Positions 1 through 10,559 of a stretch of 64,000 bases of DNA are shown here, one piece after another. The DNA lies in assembly GCF_900277125.1 (NCBI RefSeq), contig NZ_OPYN01000175.1, forward strand, positions 1-64,000, in the 5' to 3' direction. How positions within the stretch are numbered: the stretch's first letter is position 1; each line of letters opens with the position of its first letter. This DNA is from Pseudomonas inefficax. Lineage in GTDB: Bacteria > Pseudomonadota > Gammaproteobacteria > Pseudomonadales > Pseudomonadaceae. The notes beneath the pieces were generated by a model. The model searched no databases and was not told where the DNA came from. It was given only the letters and a program-made list of their open reading frames with translations. The translations under genes and the position numbers were made by a program.

Positions 1-1899
<1,899 letters not shown>

Positions 1900-1916
1900 T
1901 TCGTTCTCCTGTGCTG

Positions 1917-2054
1917 GCCTCTTCGCGGCTAAAGCCGCTCCCACAGGGAATGCACAGTAGTCACTGGCTGTTGTCCCTGTGGGAGCAACTGTCTTACTCA
2001 ATTTCTAAAGGCTGGCGCGATCCCTGTGGGAGCGGCTTTAGCCGCGAAGAGGCC
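1917..2054. repeat. REP pair between convergent genes
   Basis: Two inverted copies of a Pseudomonas REP-type palindrome. One runs from GGCCTCTTCGCGGC at 1917 and ends in CCGCTCCCACAGGG; its mirror image ends at 2054. A shorter fragment, CCTGTGGGAGC, lies between them. The element fills the gap between the stops of EF-G and the SulP gene, where it may act as a bidirectional transcript end. Confidence 0.85.
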
Positions 2055-2074
2055 GGCACAGGCAACAACCCTTC

Positions 2075-3517
2075 TCAGTGCTGCTCCCCGGCCCGTTTCA
2101 GCAGCTTCTTGCAACGCTCGGACAGATGCACCACCCGCAATTGCTTGCCAGCCTTGGCATACCGCTCGCGCAAGGTCTTCAACGCGGCAACCGCCGAATA
2201 ATCGACAAAGCTCAAATGCTGGCAGTCCAGGGTCACCCTGGCCGGATCCTTGGCCGGGTCGAACTGGTTCAGGAACACCGTTGTCGAGGCAAAGAACAGC
2301 GTGCCGTGCACCTGGTAACGCTTGCCCCCTTCCCCATCGTCATGGCTGTCGGCATACAGCTCCCGCGCATGCTGCCAGGCAAAGTTCACCGCCGCGATCA
2401 CGACACCGAACAGCACCGCAACCGCCAGGTCGGTGAACACCGTTACCACGGTGACGGCAATGATCGCCAGCACATCGCTGGCCGGTACCTTGTGCAGCAC
2501 CCGCAACGACGCCCAGGCAAAAGTCTGCTGCGCCACCACGAACATCACCCCGACCAGCGCCGCCAGCGGAATACGCTCGATCAGCGGCGACAGGAACAAC
2601 ACGAACAGCAGGACCATCACCCCGGCTACCACACCCGACAGCCGGTCACGGCCATTTGAGCTGAGGTTGATCACCGTCTGGCCGATCATTGCGCAACCGC
2701 CCATGCCGCCGCACAGGCCGGAAACCATGTTGGCCGCACCCAGCGCAACGCACTCGCGGTCCGGGTAGCCACGGCTCTCGGTGATTTCATCGGTAAGGTT
2801 GAGGGTGAGCAAGGTTTCCAGCAGGCCGACCATGGCCATCAGCACGGCGTAGGGGGCGATGATCTTCAGGGTCTCGAGGTTCCACGGCACATCCGGCAGT
2901 GCCAGGTGCGGCAGGCCACCAGCGATGCTCGCCATGTCGCCGAGGGTGCGCGTAGGCAGGTCGAGCACGTACACCAGCAGGCCGACACCGAGGATCGCCA
3001 CCAGCGCCGGCGGCACCGCGCGGGTCAGCTTCGGCAGTACGTAGACCACCAGCATGGTCAGCGCCACCAGGCCGATCATCAGGTACAACGGCATTCCAGT
3101 GAGCCAGTGTTCACCCTGCTTGAAATGCTCGAGCTGGGCCAGCGCGATCACGATCGCCAGGCCGTTGACGAAGCCGAGCATGACCGGGTAAGGCACCAAC
3201 CGCACCAGCTTGCCCAGGCGCAACAGGCCGAACAGCATCATCACCACGCCGCCCAGCAAAACCGTGGCCAGCAGGTACTGGGCGCCGTGCTGCACCACCA
3301 GCGCGACGATCACCACCGCCATCGAACCGGCAGCCCCGGAAATCATACCCGGCCGGCCGCCGAACAGCGCCGTAAGGGTGCAGATGATGAAGGCGCCATA
3401 CAGGCCCATCAGCGGGTTCAGGTGGGCCACCAGGGCGAAAGCGATACACTCGGGCACCAGGGCGAACGAGGTGGTCAGGCCGGCGAGCAGGTCGGCGCGG
3501 AGTCGGGCGGGTTTCAT
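2075..3517 (-). CDS. SulP family inorganic anion transporter with STAS domain
   Basis: Inner-membrane anion transporter of the SulP/SLC26 family (sulfate, bicarbonate or similar anions; the substrate cannot be read from sequence). The 480-residue protein has the typical N-terminal LLAGLTTSFALVPE and GLYGAFIICTLTALFGGRPGMISG stretches in pieces, about a dozen hydrophobic segments, and a C-terminal STAS domain from about residue 395 with the FVDYSAVAAL loop. The frame is open further upstream, but the ATG at 3517 has AGGA five bases before it and begins MKPARLRADLLAG like other SulP proteins, so I chose it. An ATG at 3523 is possible. It is transcribed towards EF-G and is not tightly linked to the protease gene upstream. 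Confidence 0.9.
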   Translation of the reverse strand: MKPARLRADLLAGLTTSFALVPECIAFALVAHLNPLMGLYGAFIICTLTALFGGRPGMISGAAGSMAVVIVALVVQHGAQYLLATVLLGGVVMMLFGLLRLGKLVRLVPYPVMLGFVNGLAIVIALAQLEHFKQGEHWLTGMPLYLMIGLVALTMLVVYVLPKLTRAVPPALVAILGVGLLVYVLDLPTRTLGDMASIAGGLPHLALPDVPWNLETLKIIAPYAVLMAMVGLLETLLTLNLTDEITESRGYPDRECVALGAANMVSGLCGGMGGCAMIGQTVINLSSNGRDRLSGVVAGVMVLLFVLFLSPLIERIPLAALVGVMFVVAQQTFAWASLRVLHKVPASDVLAIIAVTVVTVFTDLAVAVLFGVVIAAVNFAWQHARELYADSHDDGEGGKRYQVHGTLFFASTTVFLNQFDPAKDPARVTLDCQHLSFVDYSAVAALKTLRERYAKAGKQLRVVHLSERCKKLLKRAGEQH

Positions 3518-3599
3518 GAGCATCCTGGGGTCGGTCCGGGCGGACGGGACAAAAACAAGGGTCGCGATGTTACGGAATTTGCCCGTCAACAGCCACCGT

Positions 3600-5309
3600 T
3601 CAACGCACCCGGTCGCGACTCTGCACGGCCAGGTCCAGCGCCCGCTGCATGTCCAGCCGCGCAGAGCGGCCAAGGTCGGGGTGATGCAATTGCCCGTTGC
3701 GCTCCGATGGCAGAATCGGCGCGGTCAGGTCCTCGGCATCCATGGCTTCGAAATCCTGCTCGGTGCCCAGGGTCAAGGCGCTGCGCCGCAACAGCATGCG
3801 CACCTGCTGCGGGGTCAGGGCCGGGTTGATCGCCAGCATGGTCGCCACGGTGGCGGTCACCAGCGGGGTGGCATACGACGTGCCGCAATGCGGCTCGGCG
3901 GCCGGCGCCGGGCGGATGCAGGCAGCCGCACTGATGTCCACACGCATGTCGATGTTGGAACTGTGGCGTTTGCGCACATGGCGCGGGTCTTCGACTGGCA
4001 ACGGCCTGTCACTGCGCTGGTGGCCGCCCACCACCAGCAGTTGCTCGGTGATGAACGAGGACGGCAGCCGATACTCATCGGTCCCCGACCAGGACGCGCC
4101 ATTACCGGCCGAGTTCACCACTACCACGTCAGGATGCTTGGCCCGCAACCAGAGGAAGAACTCTTCGAGCAGCTCTTCATAGCCGCTCATCGCCAGCCCG
4201 GAACGTACCAGCGAATCGACCTCATCGCCCTTTACGTTCTTCGCCCCGACCCGGTGAATCCCCCAGCTCCAGTTCAAAACCCGCACGCCGTCTTCGACCA
4301 GGTTCACCGAGGCAGCGATGTTCGCCGTGATGCCGGCATCGGAGTTGCGCTCGACGATGACATCAAAGCCAGGGTTCTGCTTGCCCAGCCCAGGCAGAAA
4401 GCCGTCGCCCTGCGCTGCCAGGATGCCGGCCACATGGCTGCCGTGGCTGGTCGGGCGTTCGCCGTCGCGGCCGTACAGGCAGGTCCGGCCCGTATCGCAG
4501 CGGCCGCGGTAGCTTTCGAACGCCGGCGCGTCGAAGTCGAGATCGCGCTCGATCACACCCACCCGCACCGGCTGTACCGGCACAGCGGAGGCAGCGATAC
4601 GCCGCTGGTAGAAGTACAGGGCGTCCATGAAGCGGTTGGCGGCCCATTCATCCGCCTGGACGATGGCCGCCTGCTCGCGCCCGCCACCTTCCTCGCCACG
4701 CTCCGGGGCAGACTCCTCGACAATCACTGCATCGACGCTAACTTCACTGCCCATGCGCAGGATCATCGCGTCGCGCTGCACCAGGTCGCCCACCGGCAAG
4801 CGTAACTGGTAGACATTCAGCGGTGGTATGGCACCCACGACCTGGGCGCCGTACTTCCCGGCGATCCGTCGGGCTTCGCCGAGGCCATCATGTTTTTCCT
4901 CGATCAAAAGGCTTACCAAGTCCACATAGGTGGTGAGGCCATCCATGTTCTTCGCCACTTCATCAGGCCCGGCGGCCACAACATGGCTGCGCTGGCGTGT
5001 CAGCCAAACCGGGTTGCTGGTGCGCTCGCCGTCCTCCAGCCACAGCGGAGCACTGCGCAGGGCTTGTTTGGCCAACTTCAGCGTAAGCCGGTCACCTTGC
5101 CGCTCGAAATCGGCTGTCGGCAGCCGCGCACCACCGAGCCAGACCGTCGGCAGCTGCGCCCCGAGCCCCTCGGCGCGCAGGCACCATTGCTGCTGGCCAT
5201 CGCCAAGCAGGTCGCCACAACGCTGCAACTGCTTGATGCGCAACGAATCAGCTGCAGCCTCGGCACAAAGGCTGCACAGGCACAACAACAAGATCAGAAC
5301 ACGCTTCAT
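3600..5309 (-). CDS. S8 family subtilisin-like serine peptidase, exported
   Basis: Secreted or periplasmic serine protease of about 569 residues. It starts with a signal peptide (MKRVLILLLCLCSLCAEAAA), followed by a region of about 200 residues with a propeptide-like part, then the S8 catalytic domain. Seen are the His motif SHGSHVAGILA, the oxyanion Asn in VVVVNSAGNGAS and the Ser motif CGTSYATPLVTA. The Asp strand is unusual: it reads VGVIERDLDFD where most subtilases have V-I-D-T/S-G, so Glu stands where Asp is expected, with an Asp two residues later. The upstream ATG at 5327 would spoil the signal peptide, so 5309 is preferred. The ATPase gene 54 bases upstream is on the same strand, which suggests one transcript. 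Substrate unknown. Confidence 0.85.
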   Translation of the reverse strand: MKRVLILLLCLCSLCAEAAADSLRIKQLQRCGDLLGDGQQQWCLRAEGLGAQLPTVWLGGARLPTADFERQGDRLTLKLAKQALRSAPLWLEDGERTSNPVWLTRQRSHVVAAGPDEVAKNMDGLTTYVDLVSLLIEEKHDGLGEARRIAGKYGAQVVGAIPPLNVYQLRLPVGDLVQRDAMILRMGSEVSVDAVIVEESAPERGEEGGGREQAAIVQADEWAANRFMDALYFYQRRIAASAVPVQPVRVGVIERDLDFDAPAFESYRGRCDTGRTCLYGRDGERPTSHGSHVAGILAAQGDGFLPGLGKQNPGFDVIVERNSDAGITANIAASVNLVEDGVRVLNWSWGIHRVGAKNVKGDEVDSLVRSGLAMSGYEELLEEFFLWLRAKHPDVVVVNSAGNGASWSGTDEYRLPSSFITEQLLVVGGHQRSDRPLPVEDPRHVRKRHSSNIDMRVDISAAACIRPAPAAEPHCGTSYATPLVTATVATMLAINPALTPQQVRMLLRRSALTLGTEQDFEAMDAEDLTAPILPSERNGQLHHPDLGRSARLDMQRALDLAVQSRDRVR

Positions 5310-5363
5310 GCACTCAGCCCCAATCAATCCCTGTGCGTGCGACTGGTGAGGTAGATCAAAGGT

Positions 5364-6536
5364 TCAGCTGCGGCCCGCCGCCTTGTCCCGTGCAAGCCAT
5401 TCAGCCATGGAAGCATCCTCAAGTGCGTACTCTCCGCGATTGGCCTTCCATACCAGCTCCTTGTCACGCAGGGCATCGAGGGCCTTCTGGACGCTGGTCG
5501 TGCTGGCTTTGATTTCCGCCCGGGCCTGCTCCAGCTTACGGTTCACATCCCCCAAGGTTTGCTCGGTAAATGGCGAAAACGGCTGCCGGCCCAACGTCCG
5601 CTCGGCCATTACCTCAAGCACCGCCTGTTGCAAGGCTGACAGGTCGTTCCAGGCGCTTTCGTAGTCACTCCAAACGCCCGCCTGATGATTGAGCGCCCCT
5701 GTGCGCAGTAATTCACCCAGGTTGCCCGCCTCACCCAGGCCCACGCTCACTTCGGCCAACAGCTTGTTGAGCATTTCAGGGCGGCGCCCGACCAACTCGA
5801 ACGCGTACGCAAGGTCCTCGACCTTGAACTGGTTGCTGGCGGCCAGGCGCCGGTTCCACAAATCGGTGATGAACTCGACATACTCACGCCCCAGCAAGGG
5901 GAATGGCGTGATGCTGGCCCCAAAGAAGGGTTGCTTGCTCTTGAGCACCAGGTTGGCCAGCTTGTCGCGGCTGGAGCCAGTGAACACCAGACGCAAGCCG
6001 TCCGGGCGGTCACCACGGTTGAGATGGTCACGCGCGGCTTTCAGCGCGAACATCGCATTCAGGCCATCTTCGCTGTTGAGGGCATGCTGGGCCTCGTCGA
6101 TGATCAGTACCACCATCTGCCCCGACACTTGATGCAATACGGCAAGTGCCTGAGCCAAGGTAGTCCCCTCAGGCAGTTGCGGGCGAGTAAAATCCCAGCT
6201 GAGGGTACGCAGCAGGTTTATCTTGTCGATACCGGCCTTTTTCGCAGCCTTGGCCAGCGCACCTTCGAAGCTGCCCAGCGCAGCACCGATGGCGCCACTG
6301 ATGAGTTCTGCCGGCGCGGCGTCGCGATCCGACCACAGGTCGACATAAACCGGAAGCCAGCCGCGCTGTACGCATTCCGGAATGAAGTCGTTGTTGAGGA
6401 AGGTGCTCTTGCCCGTACGTCGGGGCGCGGCGAGGAACATGCCCGAGCTGTAATCGACCAGCGACTCGCCGGCCAGGTCTTGGCCCAGAGCCTTGGCCAA
6501 CTGATCACGACGTAGAAGCGGGCGGATGGGTGACAT
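5364..6536 (-). CDS. AAA-type ATPase with C-terminal winged-helix-like region
   Basis: Cytoplasmic P-loop ATPase of 390 residues. Walker A is APRRTGKST (about residues 36-44) and Walker B is VVLIIDEAQH (about 140-149), followed by a sensor-like VFTGSSRDKL. The layout resembles the AAA_16/archaeal-ATPase group. The last 90 residues (from LSALQQAVLEVM) look like a winged helix ending in a charged tail. No transmembrane segment is seen. The start at 6536 has a GAGGG ribosome site eight bases upstream. It is the first gene of a probable two-gene unit with the exported subtilase. The AT-rich palindromic promoter in front suggests tight or self-regulated expression. Function unknown; the pairing of an ATPase with a subtilase is the main clue. 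Confidence 0.8.
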   Translation of the reverse strand: MSPIRPLLRRDQLAKALGQDLAGESLVDYSSGMFLAAPRRTGKSTFLNNDFIPECVQRGWLPVYVDLWSDRDAAPAELISGAIGAALGSFEGALAKAAKKAGIDKINLLRTLSWDFTRPQLPEGTTLAQALAVLHQVSGQMVVLIIDEAQHALNSEDGLNAMFALKAARDHLNRGDRPDGLRLVFTGSSRDKLANLVLKSKQPFFGASITPFPLLGREYVEFITDLWNRRLAASNQFKVEDLAYAFELVGRRPEMLNKLLAEVSVGLGEAGNLGELLRTGALNHQAGVWSDYESAWNDLSALQQAVLEVMAERTLGRQPFSPFTEQTLGDVNRKLEQARAEIKASTTSVQKALDALRDKELVWKANRGEYALEDASMAEWLARDKAAGRS

Positions 6537-6551
6537 GTAATTACCCTCAAT

Positions 6552-6597
6552 TATCTTGATGACTATAATTTATAGCCTACAAGATAAAACCCGATAA
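6552..6597 (-). promoter_or_regulatory. Promoter with nested palindromic operator for the ATPase gene
   Basis: Reading on the minus strand, a weak -35 (TTATCG, 6592-6597) is followed after 17 bases by a -10 TATAAA (6569-6574). The -10 lies in the perfect palindrome CTATAATTTATAG (6563-6575). This in turn sits between the arms of a 7-bp inverted repeat, TATCTTG at 6552-6558 and CAAGATA at 6580-6586. A repressor bound here would block the -10 directly. The repeats are seen; the promoter role is inference. Confidence 0.5.
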
Positions 6598-6692
6598 ATC
6601 ACCCACTCAGCCACATCACCAACGTGATCCAGATCCGGCAGCCAGCCGCTAAATTTGCCATCATGTTGATTCCACCTGCGGAGATCATGGAC

Positions 6693-7427
6693 ATGCCGCT
6701 ACGCCCCCTTTTCGCTTCCCTGCTGCTGGTCGCCAGCCTCAGCGCCCAGGCCGCCACCGATGTCGTACCACTACAACACCGCAGCAGCGCCGAACTGCTG
6801 CCCGCCGCCCAGGCGTTCATCGGCAAGGACGGCAGCGTCACGGCGTTCGAGAACAAGCTGATCGTCAACGCCAGCCCCGAGCGCATCGACGACCTGCGCA
6901 CCCTGCTGCAACAGCTGGACACCGCACCCAAGCGCCTGCTGATCAGCGTCGACAACAACGACAGCAACTTTCAGGACAACCGTGGCAATGCACGTGTCAT
7001 CCACTACGGCACCAGCAACCGTGACGGCGGCATGCAGCAGATTCAGGCCAGCGAAGGCCAACCGGCGCTGATTCAGGTCGGCCAGAGCATCCCGATCACC
7101 AGCACCAGCACCGACGGTTACGGGCGTATTCAGAGCGACACCGAATACCGCAACGTGACCCAGGGTTTCTATGTCACCCCCAGCTTGAGTGGCGACACGG
7201 TTCGTCTACAAATAAGCACCAATAATGACCGCATCAGCCATGAACGTGCAGATGTAGTGAAAGTGCAAAGCACCGACACGACAATCACCGGCAAGCTCGG
7301 CGAGTGGATCACCCTGGCGGGTTACAACCAGCAGAGCCAAGCCGACCGTAGCGCGTCAAGCCACAGTTACAGTACCCAACGGGGTGAAAACATGACTTTG
7401 CGTGTCAAAGTCGACCTTCTTGACTGA
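6693..7427 (+). CDS. Short secretin-like exported protein
   Basis: Exported protein of 244 residues with a signal peptide (MPLRPLFASLLLVASLSAQA). Residues of about 22-80 (VVPLQHRSSAELLPAAQ to LLQQLDTAPKRLLISVD) match the short N1-type secretin domain, and the later part (IQVGQSIPITSTSTD, then VTQGFYVTPSLSGDTVRLQI) resembles the start of the secretin beta domain. Full secretins are much longer, and no other type II, III or IV pilus secretion gene is nearby, so this is not a working secretion pore. GGAG lies nine bases before the ATG at 6693; an ATG at 6687 would be only three bases away. It is a stand-alone gene, divergent from the ATPase, with the palindromic region between them. Confidence 0.75.
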   Translation: MPLRPLFASLLLVASLSAQAATDVVPLQHRSSAELLPAAQAFIGKDGSVTAFENKLIVNASPERIDDLRTLLQQLDTAPKRLLISVDNNDSNFQDNRGNARVIHYGTSNRDGGMQQIQASEGQPALIQVGQSIPITSTSTDGYGRIQSDTEYRNVTQGFYVTPSLSGDTVRLQISTNNDRISHERADVVKVQSTDTTITGKLGEWITLAGYNQQSQADRSASSHSYSTQRGENMTLRVKVDLLD

Positions 7428-7526
7428 TCCCAGGCAATTCAAGGCTTCGACCAAAGGCCTTGAAACTGACTGCCAAGTCGCATTAGACCAAAGATGTAGT
7501 AATTGAAAAAAACCACTACAAAACAT

Positions 7527-7556
7527 TTGACAGGGTCTTTTTCCCAAGGGCATGAT
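7527..7556 (+). promoter_or_regulatory. Candidate sigma-70 promoter upstream of aceA
   Basis: A perfect -35 TTGACA (7527-7532) is followed after 18 bases by CATGAT (7551-7556), a fair -10. It lies about 360 bases upstream of aceA. No experimental support can be read from sequence. Confidence 0.35.
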
Positions 7557-7919
7557 GGCCTCGCTCCCGCTAATCAGGGGCCCTGGCAAGGGCCTTCGAG
7601 GCGCACTCCTCCCACCCTTGGAGGCGTCTCGTGTCTATACGGCCCACAAGGCGGTTCGACGGGATTGCGACTGCAACGAAGAAGTTGTCCCGAGGGACGG
7701 AAGCGCATCACCGCAGTACTGGCAATCGCGTAGCACCGCAGCAAGGCAACCACGAGCCGACCTGCCGGAGCACCCTTTCGCCTGGCCTGCACACCCTTCC
7801 CCTTCGAGCCTTCGCGTTCGCCGCCGCCGCAATCCTGCGAACAGGACAGCCGCCAGCTCCTGATCTGCTCCGAGCATCAGCACAATTACCCCAAGATCGA
7901 TGCGACGAGGTTTATTTCC
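7557..7919 (+). other. Long non-coding leader region of aceA with hairpins
   Basis: No convincing gene is seen in this stretch. It holds a hairpin GGCCCT/AGGGCC near 7579-7594 and a longer one at 7598-7630 (GAGGCGCACTCC pairing with GGAGGCGTCTC, with one wobble and one bulge). Near the end, GAGG lies about ten bases before the aceA ATG. If the promoter at 7527 is real, aceA mRNA has a long structured 5' leader, or a separate small RNA is made here. Confidence 0.35.
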
Positions 7920-9245
<1,326 letters not shown>

Positions 9246-9261
9246 TAGTGGGTTGCTGCTG

Positions 9262-9305
9262 AAAGAAGGCCCGGGGCTTGTGAAAGCCCCGGGCCTTTCT
9301 TTTTG
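9262..9305 (+). terminator. Rho-independent terminator of aceA
   Basis: A 14-bp GC-rich stem (AAGGCCCGGGGCTT at 9266-9279 with AAGCCCCGGGCCTT at 9284-9297), a GTGA loop and a TTCTTTTT tract follow the aceA stop by about 20 bases. Confidence 0.93.
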
Positions 9306-9338
9306 TCCGCACCACACCTACCAGGAATACACGGAACC

Positions 9339-9456
9339 TGTAGGAGCGGCCTTGTGTCGCGATAGGGCTGCGCAGCGGCCCCAGGATTTCGGCGCAGACG
9401 CACATATCGCTGGGGCTGCTGCGCAGCCCTCTCGCGACACAAGGCCGCTCCTACAG
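9339..9456. repeat. Long palindromic repeat, GCGGCCTTGTGTCGCGA type
   Basis: Imperfect palindrome of about 118 bases. It begins TGTAGGAGCGGCC, continues CTTGTGTCGCGATAGGGC, and ends with the mirror sequence. Three more copies of this type lie at 30754, 38721 and 46701. All are between genes. Confidence 0.85.
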
Positions 9457-9482
9457 GGGTGATCGTGCAGTCCTGCGGTACC

Positions 9483-9667
9483 TCAGTGCTTCATGCCCAG
9501 CTCTGCATCATCCATCAGCGCCTTGGCCATCGCGCTCAGGTAATGGGCGGCCCAGATCATCATTGGCTTTTCATCCATCAGGCCGGTGATGGTCAGTTCG
9601 CGCACATAACCCATCAATTTTAGAAGGTGGTCTTGCCGACGATGAATTGGGTGTCTTCTGTGGTCAT
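9483..9667 (-). pseudogene. Broken DUF3077-like small protein gene
   Basis: The start at 9667, after an AGGGGA ribosome site, reads MTTEDTQFIVGKTTF and then stops. In a shifted frame the sequence goes on as GYVRELTITGLMDEKPMM, then IWAAHYLSAMAKALMDD and AELGMKH before the final stop at 9483. The two pieces look like the two ends of one DUF3077-type protein with the middle deleted and the frame lost. A related remnant with the same upstream sequence lies at 46636. The family name is from memory of such proteins; the frame break is seen. Confidence 0.6.
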
Positions 9668-9703
9668 TGTTGAATCCCCTGAAAATTCTCGACTGCCTGG
9701 ACG

Positions 9704-9797
9704 GGCCCTTTCGCGGGTAAACCCGCTCCCACAGGGACTGTGCAAGTCTTGAAGACTGTGGTGAACCTGTGGGAGCGGGTTTACCCGCGAAGAGGCC
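9704..9797. repeat. REP pair
   Basis: Inverted pair: GGCCCTTTCGCGGG...CCCGCTCCCACAGGG and its mirror image ending GCGAAGAGGCCC. It lies between the broken small gene and the intact small gene. Confidence 0.88.
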
Positions 9798-9823
9798 CGC
9801 CCAGACAACACATCGCTCAAGCC

Positions 9824-10066
9824 TCAGTGCAAAGTCCGAGGCTCAGCTGGCATCTGCACCTGGATCAATGCCGACTCAAGCAAAGCCCGCAGCGCCTCAA
9901 GCTCATGCATCGAGGTCATCATCAGGATCGACGCCGGGGATTTGGGCTGCAGCAGCAAGGCCTGATGCACCACGGTCGCCGCGCACAGTGCGTAGTCGGT
10001 GGCCTGGATCAGGGTGTCTTCGAGGGAATGGGAGATATGGGGTGGATCGGGGACAACTTTCAGCAT
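9824..10066 (-). CDS. Small conserved hypothetical protein, 80 residues
   Basis: The ATG at 10066 has a strong AAGGAG ribosome site eight bases before it. The protein begins MLKVVPDPPH, a start often seen in small Pseudomonas proteins of the DUF3077/DUF6124 kind, and has a helical centre with no signal peptide or clear membrane segment. Codon use and start signal favour a real gene. It is transcribed towards the broken DUF3077-like gene with a REP pair between. A long non-coding region with a hairpin lies upstream. Function unknown. Confidence 0.65.
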   Translation of the reverse strand: MLKVVPDPPHISHSLEDTLIQATDYALCAATVVHQALLLQPKSPASILMMTSMHELEALRALLESALIQVQMPAEPRTLH

Positions 10067-10251
10067 GACTCGCTCCTTTCTTTCCTGTTTGGCTACATCC
10101 GCCCGCTGTCAAACGGTTGGGTGGCAGCTATGCGTGGGTTGACAGACCGGTGGAAAGAAAGAAAGACCGGCGCACGCGAGCGTGCCCACACGCACAGCCG
10201 CCATTGAGGCAAAGCGAGTGCACCTTCTTTCAATTCCGGCCTGTCAAAGCC

Positions 10252-10274
10252 GTGTCGTTGATGTGCAACGACAC
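10252..10274 (-). other. Perfect hairpin in a 330-base gene-free stretch
   Basis: GTGTCGTTG (10252-10260) and CAACGACAC (10266-10274) form a perfect 9-bp stem with a 5-base loop. It lies about 185 bases upstream of the small gene starting at 10066. No gene is seen in 10067-10396. Three TTGACA/TGTCAA words occur in the same stretch (near 10107, 10139 and 10242) but none has a good -10 partner. It could be a 5' leader structure or an operator. Confidence 0.4.
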
Positions 10275-10396
10275 GCCGAGACTAGAGCGCCGCCAGAGCA
10301 GCCGCAACGGAAAAAAGGCGGCAAGAGTATGTTTGGGAAATGGCCTACATGGAAGGGGACAAATCTGTTTTATGGCGAAATTCGGCAGCGCCTGCG

Positions 10397-10494
10397 CCGG
10401 CCTCTTCGCGGGCGCGCCCGCTCCCACAGGTTCTGTGCAGGTCTTGAAGGCTGTGGTGATCCTGTGGGAGCGGGCATGCCCGCGAAGGGGCCGG
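10397..10494. repeat. REP pair
   Basis: CCGGCCTCTTCGCGGGC...CCCGCTCCCACAGG and its mirror image ending GCGAAGGGGCCGG, about 65 bases before the YhhN-type gene. Confidence 0.88.
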
Positions 10495-10559
10495 TACAGG
10501 AGGAAGCAAAACCCGGGATCAGGTCTATGCTTGAGGCAGCACAGCCGCAAGGACCGCCC

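Noticed and set aside
10182..10559. In-frame extension upstream of the YhhN-type gene
   Set aside because: It reads through a REP pair and lacks a ribosome site, while the ATG at 10560 has a good one.
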